Shown: positions 21,501 through 36,500 of the stretch, in pieces | How positions within the stretch are numbered: the first letter of the stretch is position 1 | Layout: each line of letters opens with the position of its first letter | Assembly (NCBI GenBank): GCA_022495005.1 | Contig: JAGYXB010000691.1 | Location: forward strand, 558,001-622,000 | From: Rhyacophila brunnea | Taxonomy: Eukaryota; Arthropoda; Insecta; Trichoptera; Rhyacophilidae | DNA: 64,000 nucleotides | Reading direction: 5' to 3' | Made by a program: the position numbers and the translations under genes | The notes under the pieces: model-generated | The model's database searches: none | What the model was told of the DNA's origin: nothing | Seen by the model: only the letters and a program-made list of their open reading frames with translations

Positions 21501-24500
21501 ATAGTCAAGCCCGTTGCCTTATTCATGAATTAGGTAAATTATCTGCCGAGTGCGTGAATTCCCCAGGGTATGGAATTCTTAAACTGTCAACATGACAGTA
21601 GAAAAAGTAAATTTAATACAGATGGTTTTATTAGTTATAATTGGACATAATATAATATTATTATTATTAGGTTAGGTTAGGTTTTGTAATTCTGAATTCA
21701 ACTGAATGTCCATTTTGAGGTTAGCTAAAAAGTGTCAACAAACTATCAAATCATACTATCACAAACAAACAATCGACCATTGCACGATTGATACCCAAGT
21801 ACGAATCAAATCGCGAAAATACCTTTTAATAAAATTCTTTCGTTATCATATTGTAGTTCTAGATTTTTTTTGGGCATAGTAAATGGATATGAACGTCATT
21901 GTAGTTATTGATTGGTATATTTTTATATAATCATTAATCAATGACATTTGACGCATTTGGTTAGTTTGATTAGTTGCAAAAAACACCACCGTAGCGTTAC
22001 TATCTAATTTGCCCAATGCATGAACTAGGCCGAAAAATTACTGCCGAATTCACGCACTTGGCAGATGTTTTGCCTAATTCATGAATATGGCAACGGGCTT
22101 GCATTTTTCATGATTTAGGCAAAATTTTGCCCATTTCATGTAATAGTCAATTTCGCACATTCGGCGTAACATACACTGCGAAGTTATGTAATATTTATTT
22201 AAGTCTTAAATTGAGGTCCCCAAAGTTGTGAGGTCCATGACCGCTGCCTGCACTGGCCCCCTTCTCATATTAGAGACTGCATACGAAATACTTGACTTCC
22301 ATATAGGGTAGAAATAATATTACTTTTAATTTTCCTCAATTTTTCTTATCTTCAATACATTCATTTTATTTTCAGCGTGGATTCATTAGGCCCTCTGATT
22401 TCACTTCTTTACTATATCCTATCAGATGACAAAAAGGCAACAAGTCCAGGAATTAAACCAAAGACGGCTCCAAAACCTATTTTAAATCCTAAGAAGACCT
22501 TATTTACGAAAGATGAGCTTCCACAGGTGATACAATTATTTAATTAATGTTCATAAATTTAACAAAAATTGGAAAGCTTGTCATAAGTTTAATCTAAGGA
22601 GATCGAATTTTTTTTTTCATTGGTGTCTTAGGCGGATACCGTTTTTCTATAAACAACTAGTAAACGTCTTGCCAAATTAAAAATAATCTTACTACAACAT
22701 CGTTTTCATTCAATGTACAACCTGCGGGAGGCAAATTCGCTGAATTTGCAATTTTTTTAGACTCAAACTAAGTTTAATGGTTTATAATGCATTTTAATGC
22801 GAATCTCAGGTGTTATAAACACCAATGGGCATTGATAACTTCCTACTTCCTAAAGTCTGGCTAATTAGCAAAGGTACAACATATCGTCACTGTTCTGGCA
22901 GAAGACACTAATTCGAAAAAATAACATATTGAGTTAGTTTTACCAAAATGTTCCTTATTTCAAACTTTACCGTCTGGAAACCTTCTTAATAAATAAACAG
23001 TCTTTATTTTAAAGTCATCCTTTTTACGATTACTTAATAAACTCACATGATAGACCATTTCAAACATTTTAACAACTTCAAAGTCAAATTACTCAAAACT
23101 AGTATTCTCCAGTTAGTGTGTTCTGCCAGAACAGATACGATATTTTCTCCATCGGTGCTATGAGCGGGCAGGTCAGCATATATTTGGCATACACTATTTA
23201 AATTTACTCATTCATCAAATATTTATCATGGAGTAATTCACTCTACATGGGATATTGAATTTGCTCCTTTATGTGGAATTTTTGAGGGCTGACATAACAT
23301 TTTGTGACAGTGGTAAAATAAATGCGATTGATGAATTTAATCATGTTTGTAATTTTTATACGAATACTACAACTTCTCTAGATCAGTGGTATTCAAAGTG
23401 TCAGGCTACAACAGAGTGTAAACTGCTTTATTGTAAGAAAGTCTTTTATTTGAGCAATGTGTCCTTTAGATATAATTTTCGAAAAAGCTTAAAGATATAT
23501 TAAATCTGATTCATAAGGGAAACTTTTAAATCAACAGCTTAAAAAAGCTAAAAAATATGATTGTCTGCATTATGCTGTCAAAATATCTTACGAAAAATAT
23601 TTGATAAAATATTATCTCATTCAAATACATACTATGTCTTATATGTCGGTTCGGATTAGTCGAGTGGCGATTGATTTAAGTAGTTACCAGTAACTGAAAA
23701 GTGTCCGAACACAGTATATTAGTGAGTGATGTATCAAAATGAATCGAGTACTGTTAAGACTTGTCTCGTGGCTTGTTTGGTATTTAGTGAGAGGTGGTGG
23801 GGGTGTTACTCAACTGAAAAATTAGAACAAAATGGATTGACTTCAATTCAATTCAATTAATTCAATTAATTCAATTAAATAATTTTACTAAATTACTCGA
23901 CTATATTTGTCTGTTCATACATGTTTAGTTACTAAATTACTCGCCACTTGACTAATCTGAACCGGCCTTTTGACTTCCAAAAGATTTAAATCTTTCAACT
24001 TTTCAGTTTTTCTGAACAAAACTGGACATACAGCACAGTGGTGAAGGGTGGAGGTAGGCTGTTAAGATCTGCCATAAATAGTACACATTAGCCGGCTCGC
24101 ACATCACAACGCACCTCGTGTGCCTAACCGCCATAAATCATAGCTTCCGAGAACGGGCAGGCGGTGTTCCTTGATAAAACCTCGCACATCTGCCTAGCGA
24201 TATCGACATTCGCCCCATCGTTGCTGCTCCGAACGCGGCGACAGTCTGGAGAGAAATGGCCATTTGTGCAGCTGTGTGCTTGCGCGGAGTCGACTTTATT
24301 TAGATCCAACATGCAGGCTGTATGACATGCGACATGTTGCATCTGCGGATCGTCTCGCGTTGCAGTTGCATCGGCCAATCTGCGAAGCTCCATTTGATAA
24401 CGTTTGTTTCTTGGTTTACGATGACGTCACATCGACGAATTCGTCGTAAGACGCATGCGGCGAGTTCTGATGTGCGAGCCCTCTTAAACTTTGTCAGTCA

Positions 24501-27500
24501 TACGTATTTGATTTCATTGAAATAATACTACAATTTACAGATATTGTTGGTTAGATTTGAAAATTCAATTAAACCCTGCGAAACCAAGCCTTAATAGATA
24601 ATAGTTAAAAAATTCTCGTCTATGTATGAAATATCTAAAATTATGCAATTAAATCATACATAACTTTGGATATTTTATAGATAGAATAATATTTTTATCT
24701 ATCATAGTTTGGTTAGGCAGGGCTTAATGAATTTAAAAGAATAAACCAACAATAATATTATGTGTAATATGTATTCTTAATCCAACGTAAACAAATAAGT
24801 GTGAATAAAAAATTGTGCACAATTTTGTCATATCGCCCAAAATACAAAAACTATTATAGTTTGGTTTAGGCAGGGTTTAATTGATTTTTAAAAACTAACC
24901 AACAACATCTGTAAATTGTAGTCTTAGTTCAATAAAAACAAATATGTATGACTAATAAAGTTATGCACTATTTATGGCGGATCTTAACAGCCTACCTTCA
25001 CCCTTCGCTACATATACAGCATCTGTGCACTAACCCATCGAACGTTTTAATCCGAAGCCGTTGGAAGTTATTTAAACATCCATGATTTCTCCTTTAGATA
25101 AAAAATAAGATCCTGAAGGCGGTGGATGATGCGAGAAGGGATAGTCGGAAGGATATGGAAGAAGACCAATGGGGGAGATTCGGTGGACAAAACGCACCCA
25201 CTCTGCCCGCATTTCTCTATCAGAGAGGCACCCTCTCATGGGATTTCCCTAATGACGTATTTAATATCACAGCATCTATAGGTATTTTGTTACAAAATAA
25301 TTCTTTTAAATAATAATATTTCATAAATAATAATCACTTGTTAAACCGACTATTTTGGAAATAAGACGCCTGCCTCACTTGCGATAACAATATTCTTCTT
25401 TGCAATTTTCAGCTTCTATTCCAAAGGTATCCCAAGAGTCAATCATCATCGACGATCTGCTGTATTGCTTGGAAGGTATTCCCGGCAGGTATATAGTTCC
25501 GCTGCCCGTCACCGAACCGTACGCCCCGAGAGAGTTCACCGTCAGCGAAGAAGTCAACTCGGCTCTCAGCAACATTGTTCAGCAGCTTCTGCCCCTCGCC
25601 TCGCACTACTCCATCATCAGGAAGTTTATTGAGAACTCCCGTATGTCATCGGGAAAAGTTATTCATGCTCTAGTGAATTCCATTGAGGTCTTACTCAAAG
25701 AATATTATGTGAGTATAAATAATTATTGCTCTGTTCTAGAACCAGCATGCCATGGCTGCAATTTCATAGCGCTATATACGATGTAAAGAATGTGGACATA
25801 GATATGTATATAAAAGATTGGGAGGCCTTGTAGCTCTGCAGATTGCCACTAAGACGTGCACAACCATGATACAGTAAAACCTCGTTAATAAGAACACGGA
25901 TAATTCGAAATTCGCCGTAATTCGAAATTTTCGCGGAAAAAAAGCCCGATGAACATTATTTTCATATAAAACCATACCTTTAATTCGAATTTCGTAATTC
26001 AAAATGATTTCAGTGTCCTGGGATACAAAAACATTCAATAAATCATAATAAAGTACACTATTTCATGAGCCAGTCATTGAAAATTGGACAGATTTTTCTT
26101 AAAACATCATAAATTACTTATTTTAAGAAGGTAATAAAAATAATCCTCACATTTTATGACCCATTAACACACACGGAATCGGAAATTTCGTAGGAACATC
26201 TATGATCGTAAATGAAATTAATGAAAATCAATCTTTTTTTTTTCACCTTGGTTTAAGCTTCGATAACTCCGGTAGCTGCGCGAAGGACATTCGTCTAAGA
26301 ATTAATTACAACGTCCAACAATGCTAAAGTTGACACTGTCACGGCGACAAATTTAGTATATGGTTTCGTCATTTTGCAGAATATTTTGAATGATCACCAT
26401 CTCTGTAAATTCTATGATGGAGAGTGCCAACACTAATGTATTAATATTTTGAATTATTATTCAATATTCATGCTAATTTCAATAAATCTTTAACAGTTTC
26501 TACGTGTGCGTATGTTAAAATTACCTGCGATATTACATCCATAGATAAAATGGTTAAATAGCCATTTCCGTGACTTGCTACAATGACCACTAGTATTTCT
26601 CAACCTTTTTATACCATCGGAATACAGAAGATCGCAGAAACGTTTTGCTGACTGCTAATGCAGAAATAATATTTTTTATTTATATTGCGATTGTTTTCGT
26701 CACGTAAAACCATTAATCTATTTTAAAGACAAAAACACAATGCACAAACACAGTGCACGGGTTTATCAGAAATTTTAACATTGGCATTTGGACGCCAAAA
26801 GTTTGTATACCACCAATAATTGAGAAACATCTCATCGACATCATTCATGTCGATATATATTATAAACCAAACTTTAAAACAGGCTGCCATTTTACTATGC
26901 CTAATTGTATAAAATATAAATATTTTTATGAAAACCAATTTAATTACACTAAAAATGTTTTCGAATCGCCATCGAGTGGCCATAATACAAAAAGTTCACA
27001 TGAATTCCTCCGGGTGTAGTTCATATTATTCTTTGATAAATAACTTTTGTACTCCTGTATAGGTTATCATTGGGCAACTGGAGACCGAGCATCTAGCTGG
27101 TACCTTGAATCTGCAGAAGCTATGGTACTTTGTCAGGCCTACGATGCATATGATGAATATTTTGGCGAACATTACTTCATCTATCGGCAAGGTTTGAAAT
27201 TAATTAAATAAACGAAAACGTGTAATATTAATTTGTCTATTCAATTTCTTAATGATATAATATTCGGAAACACCTCAGAGACATACCTATAGGGAAAAAT
27301 CTTGAAAAAAATATATTGCTGTGTGGAACTAGAACCCGCATACATCAAATTCCGGCCATTATGCTTTACCAATGTAGCCATCTGCATCCTACCTAATTAT
27401 GATGAAATTTATTCATGCGACTAGTGTATCTCAGATTTCGTTAATATTGGTGACTAGATTTTGTGGTTTGAATCAAGATACCGATACTAGGTACTTATCT

Positions 27501-30500
27501 TGATCACTAACCATCGTCAGGATCTCTCAAAATTTTAATCGACTTGCTGATTATTAACTTAATAATTTTTTTTTTATTCAACGAAAAATTCACAAGATTT
27601 AAGAATGTAATATTCTTTATTGGACATACATAATTTGAAAACATCTCAGCACATCTATTCTATACACAAGACTGCTTTCGGCCGCTACAGTAGCTATCTA
27701 GGGTAGCTTTGTATCGAAGTATTAGCAGTTATTGTAACAATTACAAGAGGTAATTGTAACTCTTCCAGAGCGAGGCGAGAAGCGGCGAAGTCCTGACATT
27801 ACTCCACGACCAGGCGAGCGGATATCTAGGCGACACGCAAGCGCAGGACATCTGCCTCTGCCTCATTCAGAAAGCCAGTCAACCCTACATGCACATACTG
27901 CATCAGTGGATATACCGGGGGACTATTGACGATCCCTTCCAGGAGTTCCTTGTGGAAGACAATGAGATCATCAAGAAGGAGGACCTGCCGCATGACTACT
28001 CCGCTGACTACTGGGAGAAGAGGTACACCATCCAGAGAGATCGCACTCCGAAGTTCCTCGGACGGCTGGCAGATATTATTCTCAGAACTGGAAAATACTT
28101 GAATGTTATCAGTCAATGTGGTCAGTGAATATCTCATCAATTTGTCATGGTGTTTATAGTTGTAATTTATAAATAATCCAATGCTGACCTTTTAATTACC
28201 ACATTTAAATAACATGCTAATTATATCTAATGACCAACTACTCCAAACGCGTCAGTCGCGGTGTTAGCACTAAATGCAAACTTCCACTCTTTGGAGGCCC
28301 ATATGATCTTATTACGATCGGACATGGTCGGAAAGACCAAACCATAATAGTAGAGGTAGGCTGTGGAGATCCGACAAAAATAATGCACACTTTGTCAGTC
28401 ATTCTTATTTGTTTTCGTTGAACAAAGAATACAAATTGCAGATGGTTTTTAAAATTGGCTTAAACCCTACCTAATCAAAACCATAGTAGATGAAATTGAC
28501 ATTGATTGTCTCCAATGGGTTAATATGTATTCGAACTGCAGGAAATGAATATTTAAAAAAAAAAATTGCAATACCGTAAGTCCTCGACTTCCGTTATTAA
28601 TTTGTTCCAAAGATTTTCGCATAAAACTTAAAATTATACATTTTTTAAAATAATATTTGTTAGTTTCAAAGGATAGGTGAAATCCTCCTTAAATCCTCAT
28701 TTTTATGATTTCATGCTAGACTTGATAAAAATCGTAGCTGCCTCTGTATCTGCACTGGGAGCCTTACCTGTTACTTCGATGTTCTGTAGTTTGTTTGGCC
28801 TTTAAATTTTTGATACCATCCGTGGCTTGCAGTGAATGTATGAGTATCAACACAATCATCATTTTTACACTTGAAGACCTCAAAAAGACTTAATGCTTTC
28901 TGCTGTACATATTAACATAAGGCTTATTGGAATTTGTTGTTGCTGCTGCATATCTTCTATCAATATTATGAATAATTTTTCCATTTCTTCTATTAATATT
29001 CCTCTTTTGTTGGTATTTATCGTCGATTGCATTGGTACTGATTTTTTTTAGATGATCCATGATTCGAATTTTATCTAATCGTAAAATCACACGAAACACA
29101 ATTTTTTTTAAATAGCGTAAGTACGAATTCACGGAAGTTGAATTCGCTTAAGTCATAAACTTACTGTATGTGTCATCCGGGTAGGGGTTCACCGAGATTT
29201 TACAAAATACTCCCAAGGGTTCCGCCAACTAAGAAAGGTTGTCACTGTTATAACCTGTTACTAATTATGCAATGTACCTATTGTCTTTGTTATGTTATAT
29301 TTTCACTTAGGGCAATACTAGCATTGGTATTCTTCCATTCCCTATTAATATATTTTTTAATTATTTTTCTTACAGGTAAAAGCATAATGATACCAGATGT
29401 TGAAGAAATCAAATACACACTACGAGAACAACAATATGTGACAGCAATTCAAAGGGCCTATTCTTTCGCCAGCAAATCCTTGCTGGAGCTTCTGATGAAA
29501 GAGTACGACCTGATGGGGAGACTGAAATCGGTGAAGCACTACTTCCTGATGGACCAAGGAGACTTTATTGTTCAGTTCATGGATGCCAGTGAGCAGGAAC
29601 TGTCTAAGAATATCGATGATATCATTCCGACTAGGCTGGAATCTTTGCTTGGATTATGTTTGCGGTGAGATATTTTAAAATGTGTAGTTGCTTTGAGTGT
29701 TCGTAAGATGCCATAACTTGCTACCGTAAAGCATGATCGTCAGCATTTGATTGTAACCGAGTACAGTCGTGAGTCACAGACCTTCCGCATCGAGTTGAAT
29801 TTTGCTCTAGTAATTTCCATTCGGATAACAAACTCTATTTGCAAAGTCTCATCTATCGTGATGGTATTTAAAGCTGTCGACACTCACGAAGAGAAAACTA
29901 AATAGTCTAGGGATTGCAATAGCAGTATTCTAAAACTGGGACCGCTGCATTTATCGATACCGAAATACTGATTTTAAAAAACGAAAATACGGGTATTTTC
30001 GGTATTAAAAAATACAGAAATTATATGAATTTACAAAATTAATATTATCGACCAAGGGTATTTGAAAATAAATTCTAATTGATTTAAGTTTTGTTCTATT
30101 CCATTTGAATCATTTTTTGTGACCCAGGTTTCACCTTTCGGCATCTTCAGGTACTATGCGCACTCACCAATTGTAAATGCACACTGACAAAGGATACAGT
30201 TAATTCTCGCTTATATAATAAATTAATGCATTTAAAGAAGGTACCTAAATAAAGGATCAAGTATAAAAACTAATTTTGAATATTTGAAGTGTTTGTAAAA
30301 ATCCATAGTGGATATGTACACTAGATACTCACTATTAATACATTTAGGCCCTCCTCCCACGGCGCAACTGAAATCTGACGGAACTAGTTTGTGGAGGAAC
30401 TCATAAACTGGCCAATGTGATGCTTCACACACGGCGCTACTGAAACTCACTTGAAATAATAATCACATAACCTCAAACTGTCAAACTGGACCATCAGCTG

Positions 30501-33500
30501 TTTTGTACAAAAACTGACAACACGCATGCTGCTGCATTTACTCGAATACAATTGGTTATTTCAATTTTCTGATTAATATTTAATAAATAATGTCTTCGAG
30601 CGAGTCAAGTTAAGCGAGTTAAGTTACTTGTGTTACGCAGTGCTACCAATTTTAGTAAGAAAATATGATTTTTCACCGAATCTAATGATGTTGGTACCAC
30701 TGTTTAACGGTGACTGGACACTTGAGAGACCGCACGACTGGCATGGCGCGTCTCTTCGCGGCCGTTTTGAAACTGAGAGATTCCAGTCTCGCCGTAAGCG
30801 AGCCGCCATTGAAATACATTAGCTAGATACTGGTTGGAATTTTAGTTTCAGTTCCGTCGGAATTCAGTTGATCCGTGAGAGGAGGGCCTTAGTAAGCATG
30901 TTAAATTGTCATTACGCGTAAACAATGAAAGTAGGTAATGTTAATGCAGCGCTTTGTCTCTCAGAAACAATGCAGCAACCTTCTTCTTCTTCGATGGCGC
31001 TACAGCTCAAGTCGAGCCCTGGCCTCCTCCACCGCTGTCCTCTACCGCTGTCCTCCAGCAGGGACGGTCCTCCGCACGTCTTTTCCAGTTCTGCAATGCT
31101 GCTACCACGTATATCAAATTTTTCTGACAAAGAAGCAGCAGCAGATGTGGCACTAACCAAAAGTTGTAATTTTATAACATAGATTTAATAATAAAATTCT
31201 ATCTATAATGGTTATTATTTCTGGCCAATACGGTCTGCGAAATATTTCACCTATGTTCGCCGGGCCGCGGGTGTTAAAAGGTTGAAGAAAACTGTTTTAA
31301 ACTATCGCGATAATAACTGTTTACACATAAAAGTGCTAACTGTCTCGCCAATCTCATTCTTCAAAAATAAGCGAGACGCGATGTTGTGGTCGTGAAAATC
31401 GGTTAACCTCAAAATGGTGTAGTTCACTTTTTATCAGCAGGTTCGCCACTATCGTTCAACTGCGCAGGCATTGAACAAATCCCAACCATCGCGTGAAAAT
31501 TCAGAGGCTTCCGAACTTTTTGATTCATGTATGCAATCTTGCAACTTGCATGATAATACATGTTTACACATTCATTTTCTTGTTATGAATGCGATAATAC
31601 GTACTGTCAGCAGTAAATCCATGCACGTATAAACAGGGTATACCGGTATTGATTTTTTCATTCGGTATTACAGTCCCTAGTATAGGTGGCCCTCGACTTT
31701 CGGACATAATTGATTCATGAAAATGTGTTCGAATGTTTAGGGATGTAAAAAAAACGTCAAAAAGTGTACTTTAAAATATTTATTTGTCAATGGGTATAAT
31801 AAAGTTAACGAGGCGAATTTGCAGTCAGGTATTTTCTTTATAAGCTTGTCGAGATATAGTTGAATACCACCCTTTTACGTATTCGAAAAGGTGACGGGGA
31901 GCGGAGGAGAGAGGAACGACTGCATGGAAGCGCACAGTTTTTGCATTATCAATAAAAATCTGAATTTTAAGAAATGTACGAAGTAGCGAATTGTGTGAAA
32001 GTAGAACGTTCGAAAGTCAAGGGCCAGGTGAGGCCGGGTGTGCCGGATGAGTGCCGAGTTTCACTCGAGTTTCCTCTAAAATTCCTACAAAAAATTAATA
32101 AAATATGTAATTTTCTTATAAATTGTAGATTGTCTGCTGCTAATCATGACCAATATAACGAAGACATGAGAACGGAACTTTTGCCGTATGATTTACAATT
32201 CCAGATGTCTAAAATTCTCTCGATACAAACCCAAGACGAGAAAGGTAAATTATAATATTTATTGTCCTATATCTTCATCAGTTCCATCTTTTTGTTAGCA
32301 ACTAGATCACGTATTTTCAGTACATGGGTCGCTCTTCCCTGGGGCATCACAAGGTGTCTTCTATCGGGCTACCAGCTAAATTGTAAACAAAAAAAAAATG
32401 TCAACTATCATACAAAATTATTTTTTAATCGCCGTCTCGATGTTTGAATAACAGACTGTTGAATATGAACCAGACCACCAGGCAATTTGATATGTTTGCT
32501 GCGTCTGTGTCATATGGAAGACGGAACGATTCCAATCCCTCTTTAGAGTCCATATTCTTTATTCGTATTCCATATTCGGCGTTCGGTTTCCCCCCCGCTT
32601 CAGCATCTTAACACTGTATTCCCTCTCGTTCCCTCCCATTGAAAACTTACAATAGTCGAACGCGATAACACAATGCTTTCCGTCCGCGAGCGATGTGACG
32701 TGAACGCCAGCATAAAGAATACGGACTCTAGATTCATCATTTCCATCTTTTGACTCCTCCGCTTTGGCAGATTTCTGTACATGGGTACAGAGGTCACTTA
32801 AGCTGTGATTATATTGAGATGCATGTCGCGTACTGTCACGCTGTCACGTCATTGTAACGTCACGTGATAGTATGTGACATGCACCATAATATATTTCGCG
32901 GTTTAATGTCACTAAACATAAATGATGGCGGAGCATGTCAAGATTCTGCTTTATTTTATGGTTGCCACGTGCAGCTTGGTCTTGGGACAAGGAATTACTG
33001 TCATAGTAAAATCTTTTCATTCAGATGCTTTTATAGCATCATGTAATGTAGCCGTATAATATACACGACAGGGTAACTCAAACCGTGTTGAATATGAACC
33101 ATCTTCAGATGGAATTTCAAATTTATATTATTGTTGGTGATAAAACATTGACATTGTGTCTATGACAGTTTTGTAGTTGGTAACACTGTTCTGAAGGATG
33201 TGACACTCTTTTGTTTCTTTTTTCAAATCTTGCCTTCTTTTGTTTCATTTACACACATTTACATATCGATTGTTTCTGCTTTTGTCACTGACAAATAAAA
33301 CATGTAGAAAATGAAATCTTGTTATGTAGATAAAAATTGGCCTTCTGGAGACTTTGACACAGTAAACAGAGTAAAGTGAAACCAAATGTAATGTTTGCTA
33401 ATCTAAAAGAAGTACCTACTCCAATGCGAAAATGTTAAATATAATATTAAAAATGAAACAATAAACAAGACTAGTGAATAAAAATGTGATGATTACGAAT

Positions 33501-36500
33501 TCATATATGAACATAGACAATGTGAGTAAATTTGATGATAAACTATGCGGTAATCAAAACAAAAAGTCCGCGCACGCATACAATTCAAAGGGAACCAGAC
33601 AGAAGTCAGACTTGTTCAAGATCAGTCCGCATCCCGCCAGATCATTTTGTCTATGAGGTGTCTCGTCGTCATTTCCATTTGTTTTCATGGTTCGGACTAG
33701 ACACATAGACAGTCTTGACTATAGTCTTTCACTAATTTTATTTTATGATTTTTTAAATGTGTTTTATTCATCCCATTAATCATATCTTTTTATGTAAATG
33801 TCATGGGGGTTGCAGGTAACCTGGTTATTATTAAAGGGGAACACGACACGAAAAAGATTAACAACCTGTGACCACTTAAAACTAGTGCAGACCTATATGC
33901 ATCTACCCACAAACAAATGTATTTTTTTTTACTTCAATTGTTAAGCTCATTTTTTTGTATTCCGCTGCGGATGGAGAACAAGTCCAAGAGATATTAAATT
34001 TAATGCATTTGTTTTCGAATATCGTGAACTAAACACGTGTTGTAGAGCGATTTTTCTAAATGGATCCATCTAAATCCATGTGATAATCTCATTTTATGTA
34101 AAAAGTTCAGGATGGATGATAGACGCGACGTTCAAACCGTATCAGATTTAGCGCAACGAAGGTCAAACATATGCGTTTTGAGTCACTCGGTAGTTTACGA
34201 CGGCTAAGCTATAACAAGCCCGCACACGACCGCTCATGTCACTCAAGCTAACTCAATGTTATTTCGCAATCACGGTCGTCTCATGACCTGTAGTTGCTGG
34301 TTACCTGATCTTGTGATAATAATAAATAAGGATGTGATGTAGGTGGGGAAATAAGGAATGACGGCCACCATATTTGGCCCAACCAATTTGTTTGCGGACA
34401 GGTGTATTCTATATAATTCTGTACCAAGTGTCTGTTTATTCAGACTGCAATGTTGAGTCCGTCTCTTTTAGGAGATCTACCAGGGGGCGACGTGTATCAT
34501 GTTGAACACTTATGTATGGACTTCAATAAAAATAGATACATACATAGAAAAAATACAAAACTCGACGGGATTTGACGATCCGGATGACGGGATCCGATGC
34601 CCGGCTCTCGCCAAATATTCTAGTTATAATATCCACTTGAACTTGCTAACAATTTTAATAAACCATTTCTTTTATTCAATGAATAATTCACTAGATTTTG
34701 GGTGTGGTGTTTTCTAGTGTGGTATATGAGGCGTAGAGTTTAGAGAAAAGAGCGGTGTTTGGTGCACAGTGTTACATTGTCGTCAGGAGATGACAGTTCA
34801 GTAGCAGTCCGTATTTATTTTAATTATGTAATATATTTTCGAATTTACTTTGTCTAGAAAATATTTTGTAGCCATTCTTACCTACTGGCAGCTGTATAAT
34901 TTTCGCATTGCACCTACATATTTAGCTGTTATATTGGTATGTAATATTTTTTTTAAATAGTGGTATGTACTTGTCTTGAAAATAAAATGCTTTTTGTTGG
35001 TACAAAGCATTAATATTTATTTAGAATAACAATAACATATTTAATAATATCAATAGCATAAATGAAAAAACCCAGCGGAACTAAGTACTAACCTAACCTA
35101 ACCTAACCTAACTAATCACCCCATTACCTGTGACTCAAATTCCATGAATGTGGGAAACCCACCATTACCTACCAACCTATTTATTAAATGTAAAAATAAA
35201 ATGATAATATTTTTAAGCAATATTATTTATAATCTACTTAGGTATGTACCTATATTAGATATTTTATAGCATTAAATTCAGGAAACCAAATTCGACAAAT
35301 AAAAGTCTACTTTTTATATACAAATAGGTAGCAAACGTGGGATTTCTGAAATTTATTGCAAAAACGTATTGTAAAAATAACGGCATTTCTACAAGATAGC
35401 ACAGCATTGTTAACTATGTATCGTTATTACAACTAAGCTAATCTACAAGTACGATATATTAATAAACATAGGTAATTGAATTAAAATTCATTATCATTCA
35501 TATTAACGAATGATGAAATTTTATGACAAAAACAACTTGTCCAACTTGTCCCCTGTAGATAATGATAAGGAATATCTTTTTTTGTCAGGGGAGATGAAAA
35601 AAATAACCTAACGTAACATAACATAACCTACCTACTAAATCTATCATTTTTATAGTAAAAATTATCAAACAAAAAGCATCTCCCCGACAGAAAATAGTTT
35701 TCCTTTAATTATATTTTTGACACGTCAAATCAAATAATGTTAAAAACGTGTACCTTAAATTCTTATGATAGTTTCTTATACCACACAGAATATTAAGAGG
35801 ACGTTCTACAGAATTGGCCTTGAGAATTGAAAATATGATTTTTTAACATGTGGTCCATAATATCTGGTCTACTAGTTAATATAAAAAGGTCTTGTCAAAG
35901 TTGTTTGTGTTAATGAATTTGCTCTGTGACTGATCCGACTCATATTTCACATTTATTTCATCAGGGCTGTCGAAGACATAAATCATAATATATATTTATA
36001 ATTTTAAATTTTTATTTATAATATATATTATTTAAGTTTTGTGCATCTAATGCCGGGTCCACACTGGCAACAAGTTAATTTGCTGGCAACCTCGTTAGAT
36101 TTTACGATAATTATTGTAAAATTTCTTAAGCAATTATGGTAAGTATCGTAAAATTTAATGAGGTTGCCAGCAACTTGTTGCCAGTGTGGAAATGGCTTAA
36201 TATCCACTGTGGTTCACGTAGTGGCATGGACCTGGGGTTAGCTAATTCAGGAAGTCAACACCCATGATAGAATTTTTTCCAGTTTTGGTTGCATCATATT
36301 CCAAAACTCTTCTGTAAAAATCGTTTCCGAGTTTATAAATGGAAATTTCTCGGTGTACATAGTAAACAAACCTACGAATAAAAAAAGACAAAAAGGAACA
36401 TACTGATTCATCGCAGTAAAATCTGGTAATCAAATTCGCCATTTTGAAAAGCGACGAAACAAATATCACGTGGTCTGTACGTGTGCGGCAAACTTCGAAT

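Noticed and set aside
30912..31182. Overlapping serine/leucine-rich frames on both strands
   Set aside because: Low-complexity, no motif, no splice context, and they lie inside a transposon-rich GCP2 intron.
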